Assembly (NCBI GenBank): GCA_934533075.1
Contig: CAKTBJ010000005.1
Location: 36,461 to 100,460 of the forward strand
Direction of reading: 5' to 3'
Source of the DNA: an uncultured Paracoccus sp.
GTDB lineage: Bacteria > Pseudomonadota > Alphaproteobacteria > Rhodobacterales > Rhodobacteraceae
DNA: 64,000 bases
The position numbers and the translations under genes are program-made. Below, one piece after another: positions 49,055-57,736 of the stretch. The notes under the pieces were generated by a model. That model had not been told where the DNA came from. It was given only the letters and a program-made list of their open reading frames with translations, and searched no databases. How positions within the stretch are numbered: position 1 is the first letter of the stretch; the number at the start of each line of letters is the position of its first letter.

Positions 49055-49882
49055 ATGAAACGACTGGCGACGGGAGTGCTGGCGGGGGCGATGGCGCTTG
49101 CGCTGGGACAGGCGGCCGATGCGGGCGCCACGCTGGACCGCGTGACCGAAAAGGGCGAGATGGTGGTGGCCACCAATGCCAGCTGGCCGCCCCAGTCCTA
49201 TCTGGACGACAGCCACCAGCTTGTCGGCTTCGACATCGACGTGGCGCGCGAGATCGCCGAGCGGCTGGGCGTCGAGGTCCGCTTCGAGACCCCGGACTGG
49301 GCCACCATGACCGGCGGCCGCTGGGCGGGGCGCTATGACGTGGGCGTCGGCTCGGTCACGCCGACCACGGCGCGGGCGCAGGCGATCGACTTCGCGGGCA
49401 TCTATTACTACAGCCCCTATGTCTATGTCGTGCATCAGGACAGCGCCGCCCAGACGGTCGAGGACCTGAACGGCAAGAAGATCGGGGTCGAGACCGCCAC
49501 CACCTCGGAGGATTTCATCAACCGGCAACTGGAGATCGACGCGCCCGGCCTGCCGCCGATCGAATACAAGCTGGAGCCGGGCACGGTGCTGACCTATGCC
49601 GATTCGATGCTGCCCTTCGATGACCTGCGCCTTGGCGACGGGGTGCGGGTGGATGCGGTGATCTCGCCCGAGCAGACGGCGATGAACGCCATCAACAACG
49701 GTTATCCGGTGCGCATCCTGGAGGGCGAATACGCCTTCCGCGAGCCGCTGGTGGTGATCGCCGAGAAGGGCGATCCCGAATGGACCGCCAAGGTCGGCGA
49801 GGTCATCGAGGCGATGAAGGCCGACGGCACGCTGGGCGAGCTGACCACCAAGTGGTATGGCAAGGATTACAGCACCGACTGA
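49055..49882 (+). CDS. Amino-acid ABC transporter substrate-binding protein (family 3)
   Basis: This 275-residue periplasmic binding protein has a signal peptide of about 23 residues and the family 3 core: KGEMVVATNASWPPQSYLDD, LVGFDIDVAREIAERLGV and VGVGSVTPTTARAQAIDFAGIYYYSPYVYVV. It binds a polar amino acid or a related small compound. ATG 49055 follows GGGGGAAACGAC. An oxidoreductase and a matching permease follow on the same strand, but no ATPase. Confidence 0.9.
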   Translation: MKRLATGVLAGAMALALGQAADAGATLDRVTEKGEMVVATNASWPPQSYLDDSHQLVGFDIDVAREIAERLGVEVRFETPDWATMTGGRWAGRYDVGVGSVTPTTARAQAIDFAGIYYYSPYVYVVHQDSAAQTVEDLNGKKIGVETATTSEDFINRQLEIDAPGLPPIEYKLEPGTVLTYADSMLPFDDLRLGDGVRVDAVISPEQTAMNAINNGYPVRILEGEYAFREPLVVIAEKGDPEWTAKVGEVIEAMKADGTLGELTTKWYGKDYSTD

Positions 49883-49967
49883 CACCGCCTTCCGCCCCGC
49901 CCCGCCCGGACCGGCGGGGCGGTTCTCCCTCCATCCTTCCGCCGCGTCCTGCGGCCCTGGAAACGCG

Positions 49968-51263
49968 ATGCCCTATCCCGATACCTTCTATCGCCGCACC
50001 CTTGCCGACGACCATGCCCGCCCGGCGCTTTCGGGGGAGGTCGCCGCCGATGTGGCCGTGGTCGGCGGCGGCCTTGCCGGGCTGACCGCCGCGCTGGAAC
50101 TGGCCCGCGCCGGCAGGCAGGTGGTGGTGCTGGAGGCCGAGCGCGTGGGCTTCGGCGCCTCGGGCCGCAATGGCGGTTTCGTCGGGCCGGGCTATGCGGC
50201 GGGCGAGGACCATATCGCCCGCATCGCCGGCAAGGAGGCCGCGCGCAGGCTGTTTCGCATGTCCATCGAGGGCATGGATTACGTCCGCGACGCCATCCGC
50301 GACCTGCCCATGCCCGGCGTGGACCCGGTGCCGGGCGTGCTGCGCCTGCGCCGCCACGGCGGCAACGAGGCCGCCCTGCGCGCCGAGGTGGTGCGGATGG
50401 CGCGGGATTTCGACTATCCGATGGAGTATCTGACCCGCGCCGACCTGCGCGCGCATCTGACCTCGGATCGTTATTTCGAGGGCATCCACGATCCCAACTC
50501 GTTCCATATCCACCCGCTGAACTATGCGCGCGGGCTGGCGGCCGAGATCGAGCGGCTGGGCGGGCGCATCTGCGAGGACTCGCCGGTGGTGGCGGCCGAA
50601 CTGGAGGGCGCCGCCAAGCGGCTGCGCACCGCGCAGGGCACCGCCGTTGCGCCGGAGGTGATCCTGGCGACCGGCGGCTATACCGGGCCTTTGGTGCCGC
50701 GCCTGCGCCGGGCCATGCTGCCCATCGCCACCTATGTCATGCTGACCGAGGCCGCCCCGGACCTGATCGCCACCGCCATCACCACCCGCTGCGCCATCGG
50801 CGACGACCGCCGCGCCGGGGATTATTACCGCGTCGTGGACGGCGGGCGGCGCATCCTGTGGGGCGGGCGCATCACCACCCGCGCCGCCGATACCGAGGGC
50901 ATCGTGCGCGAGCTGCGCCACGAGATGCTGACCGTCTATCCCCAGCTTGCGGGGCTGAAGACCGAACTGGCCTGGTCGGGGCTGATGGCCTATGCGCGCC
51001 ACCTGATGCCGCAGATCGGCGCGCTGGGACCGGGCGTGTGGCATTGCACGGCCTTCGGCGGGCACGGGCTGAATACCACCGCCATCGGCGGCAAGGTGGT
51101 GGCCGAGGCGATTCTGGGCCGGCCGGAGCGGGTCGCGCTGTTCAGGCCTTTCGGCCTGCCCTGGGCGGGGGGACCGTTCGGGCTGCTGGCGGCGCAGCTG
51201 ACCTATTGGAAATTGCAGGCGCAAGACTGGTGGCGCGAGCGCGGCGCGAAGGGCGGCGCGTGA
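49968..51263 (+). CDS. FAD-dependent oxidoreductase (DAO/PuuB-like)
   Basis: The 431-residue protein has the FAD dinucleotide-binding motif VVGGGLAGLTAALELARAG near residue 32 and GASGRNGGFV, and ends with a DAO-type region (WSGLMAYARHLMPQIGALGPG, GHGLNTTAIGGKVVAEAILG). It resembles gamma-glutamylputrescine oxidase and related amine oxidases. Its place between a binding protein and a permease suggests that the imported amine or amino acid is its substrate, which is inference. Its last 20 codons are duplicated 0.7 kb downstream. Confidence 0.85.
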   Translation: MPYPDTFYRRTLADDHARPALSGEVAADVAVVGGGLAGLTAALELARAGRQVVVLEAERVGFGASGRNGGFVGPGYAAGEDHIARIAGKEAARRLFRMSIEGMDYVRDAIRDLPMPGVDPVPGVLRLRRHGGNEAALRAEVVRMARDFDYPMEYLTRADLRAHLTSDRYFEGIHDPNSFHIHPLNYARGLAAEIERLGGRICEDSPVVAAELEGAAKRLRTAQGTAVAPEVILATGGYTGPLVPRLRRAMLPIATYVMLTEAAPDLIATAITTRCAIGDDRRAGDYYRVVDGGRRILWGGRITTRAADTEGIVRELRHEMLTVYPQLAGLKTELAWSGLMAYARHLMPQIGALGPGVWHCTAFGGHGLNTTAIGGKVVAEAILGRPERVALFRPFGLPWAGGPFGLLAAQLTYWKLQAQDWWRERGAKGGA

Positions 51264-51927
51264 TGGCGGCGCCGGCGCCCCATCCGGTCCGGGCTTCCGG
51301 GCTGGACCGTCGGGGGCGCCGTGGCCTGCGCGGGACCATGCGCCTTGCCGGTCGAGGCGTGGACAGGCTCCCTGCGCCGGCGGACAGGAGCGGGGCGGGG
51401 CGCCCGGTGCGGGCGAGGGCGCATCTGCCCGACCGCACAGGTGCTGACCGGTGCGGGGTGAATATTGCCGGCGGTGGCGTCCCGACCCCTGTGCGGGCGG
51501 CTATGGCCGGGACGGGGCGCAAGCAAGGGGGCCGGCGCGACATGGGTTTCGGCGGGATCGGATGGCCTGTGGCCGGTGGCGGGATCCTGGCCGTCCCGCG
51601 GACGGTCGTGGCCGGGGCGGGGAAGGGAAATCCGACTGGCCGCGCCGTGCCTGACGGAAGCGGGTCGCATGCCGCTGGCGGGAAGGGCATCGGTCTCGTG
51701 CCGGCAGGCTCGGGCCGGGCGCCGCGTGGGTTGCGGTGGAGCGGGCACCCGGCCGGCCAGGCGGGGGGACCAATCGGCGGGTGCGCACGGGGGGCGGCCG
51801 TGGCCGTCCTGCGGCGCGCGGCATGCCGCGGGATGCGCCATGCCGCACATCCCGCCGGAATCCGCCCGACCGACTGCATATTACAGGCGCAAGACTGGCG
51901 GCGTCGGGAGGACGCGACGGGAGGGAC
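51264..51927 (+). repeat. Spacer with a duplicated 3' gene end inserted into an operon
   Basis: TTGCAGGCGCAAGACTGGTG at 51213 (the end of the oxidoreductase gene) recurs as TTACAGGCGCAAGACTGGCG at 51881, and both copies run on, more weakly matched, to an ATG or TGATG. The roughly 0.66 kb between contain GC-rich sequence with no recognisable gene. The original order was probably oxidoreductase directly followed by the permease start at 51928. Confidence 0.7.
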
Positions 51928-52911
51928 ATGATGACACGGGCATTTCAATCGCTGATCCTCAATCACGTCATGGCCCTGCGCCGGATGGGGCTGGGGCTGT
52001 TTCTGGTCTTGGGCACGCTGGGCTTCTTTGCGGTCGGCACCGGCTCGCAATGGCTGGGCACGCTGCTGCCGCCGCTGGCCGGCTGGCTGGAGGCCAACGG
52101 CACCGCCGGCCGCCTGCTGGCCGCCGCCGTGCTGTGCGGGCTGATCTACGGCAACTGGCGGCTGCTGCGGCCGCTGCCGCGCCTGTGGCAGGTGGCGGCG
52201 GTCTGGATCGAGCTGTTCCTGCTGCTGATGCTGTTCTTCTATTCGTTCAACCTGTCGCTGCCCTTCATCGCCCGCAAGATCGGCTTCATGATCTCGCAAG
52301 GCGTGGTCACGACGCTGTATATCTCGGCGGTTTCCATCGCCATCGCCACGGTGATCGCGCTGATCGGCGCCATCGCCAAGCTGTCGAAGAACGGGGTGAT
52401 CTACGGGCTGGCCAGCTTCTACACCTCGCTGTTCCGGGGCCTGCCGCTCTTGATGCAGATCTATCTGATCTATCTGGGCCTGCCGCAGGTGGGCTATGTG
52501 ATCGGGGCGATCCCGGCCGGCATCCTGGCGCTGTCGCTGTGCTATGGCGCCTATATGACCGAGATCTTCCGCGCCGGCATCGAGTCGATCCCGCGCGGCC
52601 AGACCGAGGGCGCCACGGCGCTGGGCCTGAACCCGTCGCAGAACATGGTGCTGGTGGTGCTGCCGCAGGCGATGCGGATCATCATCCCGCCGACCGGCAA
52701 CCAGTTCATCGCCATGCTGAAGGACAGCTCGCTGGTCTCGGTCGTCGGCGTGTGGGAGCTGATGTATCTGGCCCGCACCCTCGGCCAGACCGAGTTCCGC
52801 CATATCGAGATGCTGATCACCGCCTCGATGATCTACTGGCTGCTGTCCATCGGGCTGGAGGTCGTGCAATCCCGCATCGAGCGCCATTTCGGCAAGTCCA
52901 GCCGCCGCTAG
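51928..52911 (+). CDS. Amino-acid ABC transporter permease
   Basis: This 327-residue inner-membrane permease of the HisM/GlnP family has an unusually long N-terminal part with extra helices and then the conserved core: FTSLFRGLPLLMQIYLIYLG-like segment, AYMTEIFRAGIESIPRGQTEGATALGL and SSLVSVVGVWELMYLARTLGQ. Start is ATG 51928 (ATG ATG, GGGAGG upstream). It matches the family 3 binding protein at 49 kb. The usual second permease and ATPase genes are absent here. Confidence 0.88.
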   Translation: MMTRAFQSLILNHVMALRRMGLGLFLVLGTLGFFAVGTGSQWLGTLLPPLAGWLEANGTAGRLLAAAVLCGLIYGNWRLLRPLPRLWQVAAVWIELFLLLMLFFYSFNLSLPFIARKIGFMISQGVVTTLYISAVSIAIATVIALIGAIAKLSKNGVIYGLASFYTSLFRGLPLLMQIYLIYLGLPQVGYVIGAIPAGILALSLCYGAYMTEIFRAGIESIPRGQTEGATALGLNPSQNMVLVVLPQAMRIIIPPTGNQFIAMLKDSSLVSVVGVWELMYLARTLGQTEFRHIEMLITASMIYWLLSIGLEVVQSRIERHFGKSSRR

Positions 52912-52923
52912 GGCGCGGGGCAG

Positions 52924-52947
52924 GGTGCGTGAGATCACGCACCCTAC
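52924..52947 (-). repeat. REP-like hairpin with GTAG foot, copy F
   Basis: Plus strand GGTGCGTG, loop AGAT, CACGCACC, then CTAC, the complement of GTAG. It begins 13 bp after the permease stop. Unlike copies A-E it is single. Confidence 0.75.
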
Positions 52948-53034
52948 GGCATGGACAAGGCCCGCGAATTCCCGCATTCGGACCGCGACGGGCAGGGTGC
53001 GCGACGGCGCGCGCCGGAACGGGAGGCAACCATC

Positions 53035-53943
53035 ATGTATTGCATGCGCGCGGCCTGGCTGGCCGCGCTGGGCTTCGCGGTGTTCGCGGCCTCGGACGCG
53101 GCGGTCAAGTTGCTGTCCGAGGCGCTGCCCGTGGTGCAGATCGCCTTCATGGTCACCGGATTCGCGCTGCTGGCGGTGGTGGGCGCCACGCTGGCGCTGT
53201 CGCATGCCGACAGGCTGCGCCCGCGCCAGCCGGGGCTGGCCTTCGGGCGCGGGCTGCTGCTGGCCGTCGATACGCTGCTGATCTATTACGCCTTCGCCAA
53301 TCTGGACCTGGCCGAGGCCTATGTGCTGGCCTTCCTGACCCCGGCGCTGGTCGCCATCCTGGCCGTGGCCTTCCTGCATGAACGGCTGTCGGCCTCGGGC
53401 TGGCTGGGCGTGGGGCTGGGCTTTGCCGGGGTGATCCTGGCGCTGCGGCCGGGGGTGCAGGCGCTGGGCCTCGGGCATATGGCGGCGCTGGCCTCGGCGC
53501 TGGTCTTCGCCGTCACCATCCTGCTGCTGCGCCGCATCCGCGTGGCCGAGACCGACGCGGCGCCGGTGGCGGTGCTGCTGGTGATGCTGAACCTGCTGGC
53601 GCTGGCGCTGACCCTTGCGGGGGGCGGCTTCGCGCCGGTGGACCTGCGGCAGGTCCTGCTGGCGGCGCTGGCCGGGCTGCTGATGGCGCTGGGCCACTGG
53701 CTGCTGATCCGCGCCGGGCGGGCAGGGGCCGCCGCGATGGTGGCGCCGTTCCAGTATACGCAAATCATCTGGGCCGGGTTCTGGGGGCTGGTGCTGTTCG
53801 GCACCCCGGTCTCGGTCCCCGTGGCGGCGGGGGCGGCGGTCATCATCCTGTCGGGCTGGCTGGTACTGCGCCCCGGCGCCGTGGTCCACGCCCCCCGCGC
53901 GGCGGCCCGCCCGGTCCCGCCGCCGCCGCGATCCGTGCCGTGA
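53035..53943 (+). CDS. EamA/DMT-family transporter
   Basis: The 302-residue protein has about ten membrane helices in two EamA repeats (FAVFAASDAAVKLLSEALPV and LAEAYVLAFLTPALVAILAV in the first; VFAVTILLLRRIRVAETDAA in the second). The C-terminal tail is rich in Pro, Arg and Ala. Start ATG 53035 follows GGGAGG; the longer upstream frame passes through the REP region. The substrate is unknown. Confidence 0.87.
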   Translation: MYCMRAAWLAALGFAVFAASDAAVKLLSEALPVVQIAFMVTGFALLAVVGATLALSHADRLRPRQPGLAFGRGLLLAVDTLLIYYAFANLDLAEAYVLAFLTPALVAILAVAFLHERLSASGWLGVGLGFAGVILALRPGVQALGLGHMAALASALVFAVTILLLRRIRVAETDAAPVAVLLVMLNLLALALTLAGGGFAPVDLRQVLLAALAGLLMALGHWLLIRAGRAGAAAMVAPFQYTQIIWAGFWGLVLFGTPVSVPVAAGAAVIILSGWLVLRPGAVVHAPRAAARPVPPPPRSVP

Positions 53944-53972
53944 CGTGGCGTCTCGCCGCATGCGAGATTGCT

Positions 53973-54000
53973 TTGACAAGCCATCGCATCCCGGTAGTTT
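53973..54000 (+). promoter_or_regulatory. Probable sigma-70 promoter of the second peptide transporter
   Basis: TTGACA (53973-53978), 16-bp spacer, TAGTTT (53995-54000). It would start transcription about 48 bp before the binding-protein ATG. Confidence 0.55.
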
Positions 54001-54055
54001 GACAGGCAGTCGTCAATTGGCCGGCCCGACCGGCCCAACTCAGGGAGTTCGACAT

Positions 54056-55633
54056 ATGCCCATGCGCCTGCTGCTTTCCACGGCGGCCGTGATCCTGACC
54101 GTCGGCGCCGCCTCGGCCGAGGTCGTGCTGCATCGCGGGAACGATACCGACCCGGCCACGCTGGACCATCACCGCACCCAGACCGTTTCGGAAAGCCGCG
54201 TGCTGAAGGACCTTTACGAGGGGCTGGTCACGCAGGACGCCCACGGCGAGGCCGTGCCGGGCGCCGCGGAAAGCTGGACGATCTCGGATGACGGGCTGGT
54301 CTATACCTTCACCCTGCGCGAGGACGCCAAATGGTCGAACGGCGACCCGGTGACGGCCGAGGATTTCAGCTTCGCCTTCCACCGCATCATGGACCCGGCC
54401 ACGGCCGCCGGCTATGCCTCGGTCCTCTATCCGATCAAGAATGCCGAGGCCGTCAACGGCGGCAGCCTGCCGCTGGAGGAGCTGGGCGTGAAGGTCGTGG
54501 ACGACCGCACGCTGGAGATCACGCTGGAATCCCCGACCCCGTATTTCCTTGAGCTGCTGACCCACCAGACCGGCCTGCCGCTGCACAAGGCCAGCGTCGA
54601 GGCCAATGGCGACCGCTTTACCCAGCCCGGCACGATGGTCACGAACGGCGCCTATCGGCTGGTCTCGTTCCAGCCCAACGACAAGATCGTGATGGAGCGC
54701 AACGAGCATTTCTACGACAACGACAACGTGGCCATCGACCGGGTGGAATGGATTCCCTTCGAGGACCGCGCCGCCTGCATGCGCCGCTTCGAGGCCGGCG
54801 AGGTGGAAATCTGTTCCGACGTGCCCGGCGAACAGATGAGCTATGTCAAGGAAAACCTGGCCGATTCGCTGCGCATCGCGCCCTATCTGGGCACCTATTA
54901 CCTGCCGGTGAAGGGCACCGAGGGCAGCCCGTTGAAGGATGCCCGCGTCCGCGAGGCGATCTCGCTGGTGATCGACCGCGACTTCATCGCCAACGAGGTC
55001 TGGCAGGGCACCATGCTGCCCGGCTATTCGCTGGTGCCGCCGGGCATCGTGAACTATGTCGACAACCCGCCGATGCTGCCCTATGCCGACGAGGACATCC
55101 TCGACCGCGAGGACCGCGCCCGCGAATTGCTGGCCGAGGCCGGCGTCACGGAAGGCAGCCTGTCGGTCGAGCTGCGCTATAACACCTCGGAAAACAACAA
55201 GAACACGATGGCGGCGGTGGCCGACGCCCTGTCCAATATCGGCATCAACGCCGAACTGTCCGAGGTCGAGGGCGCCAGCTATTTCAACTATATGCGCGAG
55301 GATGGTCCCTTCGACATCGCCCGCGCCGGCTGGATCGGCGACTATAACGACCCGCAGAACTTCCTGTTCCTGCTGACCAGCGGCGTGCCCTTCAACTATC
55401 CGCGCTGGTCGAGCGAGGAATATGACGCGCTGCTGGCCAAGGCCGCCGTGACCCTCGACCTGGCCGAGCGCGGCGAGCTGCTGGCCGAGGCCGAGCGCAT
55501 CATGCTGGCCGAGCAGCCCTCGATCCCGATCCTGTATTATTCCTCGCGCGCCCTGGTCTCGCCCAAGGTGCAGGGCTACGAGGACAATCTGATGGATGCC
55601 CACGGCACCCGCTGGCTGTCGCTGGCGGAGTGA
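54056..55633 (+). CDS. Oligopeptide ABC transporter substrate-binding protein
   Basis: The 525-residue OppA-type binding protein has a signal peptide of about 21 residues (GAASA before EVVLHRGNDTDPATLDHHRT). It has family blocks DLYEGLVTQDAHGEAVPGAA and WTISDDGLVYTFTLREDAKWSNG, and a C-terminal SIPILYYSSRALVSPKV. ATG 54056 follows AGGGAG. It starts the set SBP-permease-permease-double ATPase. Oligopeptides are the family ligand. Confidence 0.9.
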   Translation: MPMRLLLSTAAVILTVGAASAEVVLHRGNDTDPATLDHHRTQTVSESRVLKDLYEGLVTQDAHGEAVPGAAESWTISDDGLVYTFTLREDAKWSNGDPVTAEDFSFAFHRIMDPATAAGYASVLYPIKNAEAVNGGSLPLEELGVKVVDDRTLEITLESPTPYFLELLTHQTGLPLHKASVEANGDRFTQPGTMVTNGAYRLVSFQPNDKIVMERNEHFYDNDNVAIDRVEWIPFEDRAACMRRFEAGEVEICSDVPGEQMSYVKENLADSLRIAPYLGTYYLPVKGTEGSPLKDARVREAISLVIDRDFIANEVWQGTMLPGYSLVPPGIVNYVDNPPMLPYADEDILDREDRARELLAEAGVTEGSLSVELRYNTSENNKNTMAAVADALSNIGINAELSEVEGASYFNYMREDGPFDIARAGWIGDYNDPQNFLFLLTSGVPFNYPRWSSEEYDALLAKAAVTLDLAERGELLAEAERIMLAEQPSIPILYYSSRALVSPKVQGYEDNLMDAHGTRWLSLAE

Positions 55634-55645
55634 TCCCCGATCCGG

Positions 55646-55667
55646 GGGGCGCCGTCGCGCGCGCCCC
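55646..55667 (+). other. Intercistronic hairpin after the binding-protein gene
   Basis: GGGGCGC and GCGCCCC form a 7-bp stem (loop of 8 nt), 12 bp after the stop; no T-run. A second short stem CCCCGATCCGGGG overlaps its left arm. As with the first peptide operon, it may raise binding-protein expression relative to the permeases. Confidence 0.5.
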
Positions 55668-55691
55668 GCCCACGGTTCCACGGATGGCCCC

Positions 55692-56615
55692 ATGCTGAAT
55701 TATACCTTGCGGCGACTGGCGGGGGCGATCCCCACCATCTTCATCATCGTCACGCTGACCTTCTTCATGATCCGGCTGGCGCCGGGCGGGCCGTTCGACC
55801 TGGAACGGCCCATCGACCCGCTGATCATGGCGAACCTGAACCGCGCCTATAACCTCGACGCGCCCTTGTGGCAGCAATACCTGATCTATCTGGGCAACCT
55901 GCTGAAGGGCGATCTGGGACCCAGTTTCGCGCGGCGCGACTTCACCGTGAACGACCTCTTCGCCGCCGGGTTGCCGGTGTCGATCATGCTGGGCGGCATC
56001 GCGCTGCTGCTGGCGGCGGTGCTGGGCACGCTGCTGGGCACCATCGCGGCGCTGCGGCAGAATTCCTGGGTCGATTACTCCATCGTCGGGCTGGCCACCT
56101 TCGGCATCACCACGCCGAACTTCGTGGTGGCGCCGGTGCTGTCGCTGCTGTTCGGGGTGGTGCTGGGCATCCTGCCGGCGGGGGGCTGGTCGAATGCCGA
56201 CCCCGCCTATTGGATCCTGCCCATCATCACGCTGGCGCTGCCGCAGGTGGCGGTGATCGCGCGGCTGGTGCGCGGCGCCACGGTCGAGGCCCTGCGCGCC
56301 AACCATGTCCGCACCGCCCGCGCCTACGGGTTGCCCACCCGCATCGTGGTGGGCGTGCACGCGCTGCGCGCCGCCATGCTGCCCGCCGTGTCCTATCTGG
56401 GACCGACGGCGGCGGGGCTGCTGACGGGTTCCATCGTGGTCGAGACCATCTTCGGCATTCCCGGCATCGGCCGCTATTTCGTGCAGGGCGCGCTGGGGCG
56501 CGACTATACGCTGGTGATGGGGACGGTGGTGGTGATCGCCGTCTTCGTCGTGCTGTTCAACCTTATCGTCGACCTGGCCTATGCCTGGCTCGACCCGCGG
56601 GTGCGCTATGACTGA
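55692..56615 (+). CDS. Oligopeptide ABC transporter permease (OppB type)
   Basis: The 307-residue permease starts MLNYTLRRLAGAIPTIFIIV, the family N-terminus, and has the EAA-type segment TARAYGLPTRIVVGVHALRAAMLP and GSIVVETIFGIPGIGRYFV. ATG 55692 is 58 bp after the binding-protein stop. It forms the channel with the next permease, whose start overlaps its 3' end by 8 bp. Confidence 0.9.
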   Translation: MLNYTLRRLAGAIPTIFIIVTLTFFMIRLAPGGPFDLERPIDPLIMANLNRAYNLDAPLWQQYLIYLGNLLKGDLGPSFARRDFTVNDLFAAGLPVSIMLGGIALLLAAVLGTLLGTIAALRQNSWVDYSIVGLATFGITTPNFVVAPVLSLLFGVVLGILPAGGWSNADPAYWILPIITLALPQVAVIARLVRGATVEALRANHVRTARAYGLPTRIVVGVHALRAAMLPAVSYLGPTAAGLLTGSIVVETIFGIPGIGRYFVQGALGRDYTLVMGTVVVIAVFVVLFNLIVDLAYAWLDPRVRYD

Positions 56616-57735
56616 GACCGTGATCGCCCCCCCGACCGCCGCCGCGACCGCCAGCCGGTCGCTGTGGCAGGATGCCTGGCTGCGGCTGCGCAAGAACCGC
56701 GCGGCGGTGGCCAGCATGATCACGCTGATCGCGCTGGCGCTGACCGGCATCTTCGGCCCGATGGTCTCGCCGCACCGCTATTCGACGATCTATCAGCAAT
56801 ATGTGCGCGTGGCCCCCAGCCTGGAGGCCTATCCCAAGGCCGAGCAGATCATGCCCGGATTCGAGCGCGAGATGACCCGCGCCCGCCTGACCGGGGCCGA
56901 GCCGGTGCTGGACGGCGAAACCCTGTCGGTGGCGCTGACCGCCGACGAGCCGATAGACGAGCGCGTGACCCGCTATTTCGCGCGCTCGGACCTGTTCACC
57001 AATCCGCGGCTGGACCTGGCGCCGGACGGGCTGTCGGGCACGCTGTCGGTGCAGGTGCATCGGCAGTATTTCCTGCTGGGCACCGACAATCTGGGGCGCG
57101 ACATGCTGACCCGGATCATGATCGGCATCCGCATCTCGCTGGCCATCGGGCTGCTGGCCTCGGCGATGGCCTTGGTGATCGGCGTGGCCTGGGGGGCGAC
57201 GGCGGGCTATCTGGGCGGCAGGGTGGACAGCGCGATGATGCGCATCGTCGACATCCTCTATTCGCTGCCCTTCATCTTCTTCGTCATCCTGCTGCTGGTG
57301 TTCTTCGGGCGAAGTCTGATCATCATCTTCATCGCCATCGGCGCGACGGAATGGCTGGACATGGCGCGGATCGTGCGCGGGCAAACCCTGTCCATCAAGC
57401 GCCGCGAATTCGTGCAGGCCGCCGAGGCGCTGGGCGCGACGCGGCGCGGCATCCTCGTGCGCCACGTCATCCCGAACGTGCTGGGTCCGGTGGTGGTCTT
57501 CGTCACCCTGCTGGTGCCCAAGGCGATCCTGCTGGAAAGCCTGCTCTCGTTCCTCGGGCTTGGCGTGCAGGACCCGATGACCTCGCTGGGGCTGCTGATC
57601 TCGGAAGGGGCGCAGAACATGCGCGGCGCCGCCTGGCAGCTGATCGGCCCGGCGCTGACGCTGACCGTGATCCTGTTCGCGCTGAACTTCCTTGGCGACG
57701 GTTTGCGCGACAGCCTCGACCCGAAGGAGCGTTGA
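56608..57735 (+). CDS. Oligopeptide ABC transporter permease (OppC type)
   Basis: The 375-residue permease is longer than the usual 300 residues because of an extra periplasmic segment between helix 1 and LLGTDNLGRDMLTRIMIGIR (roughly residues 60-150). The EAA motif is in EFVQAAEALGATRRGILVRHVIPN. It overlaps the preceding gene by 8 bp, so it is translationally coupled. The long insert is typical of YejE-like permeases. Confidence 0.9.
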   Translation: MTETVIAPPTAAATASRSLWQDAWLRLRKNRAAVASMITLIALALTGIFGPMVSPHRYSTIYQQYVRVAPSLEAYPKAEQIMPGFEREMTRARLTGAEPVLDGETLSVALTADEPIDERVTRYFARSDLFTNPRLDLAPDGLSGTLSVQVHRQYFLLGTDNLGRDMLTRIMIGIRISLAIGLLASAMALVIGVAWGATAGYLGGRVDSAMMRIVDILYSLPFIFFVILLLVFFGRSLIIIFIAIGATEWLDMARIVRGQTLSIKRREFVQAAEALGATRRGILVRHVIPNVLGPVVVFVTLLVPKAILLESLLSFLGLGVQDPMTSLGLLISEGAQNMRGAAWQLIGPALTLTVILFALNFLGDGLRDSLDPKER

Positions 57736-57736
57736 G

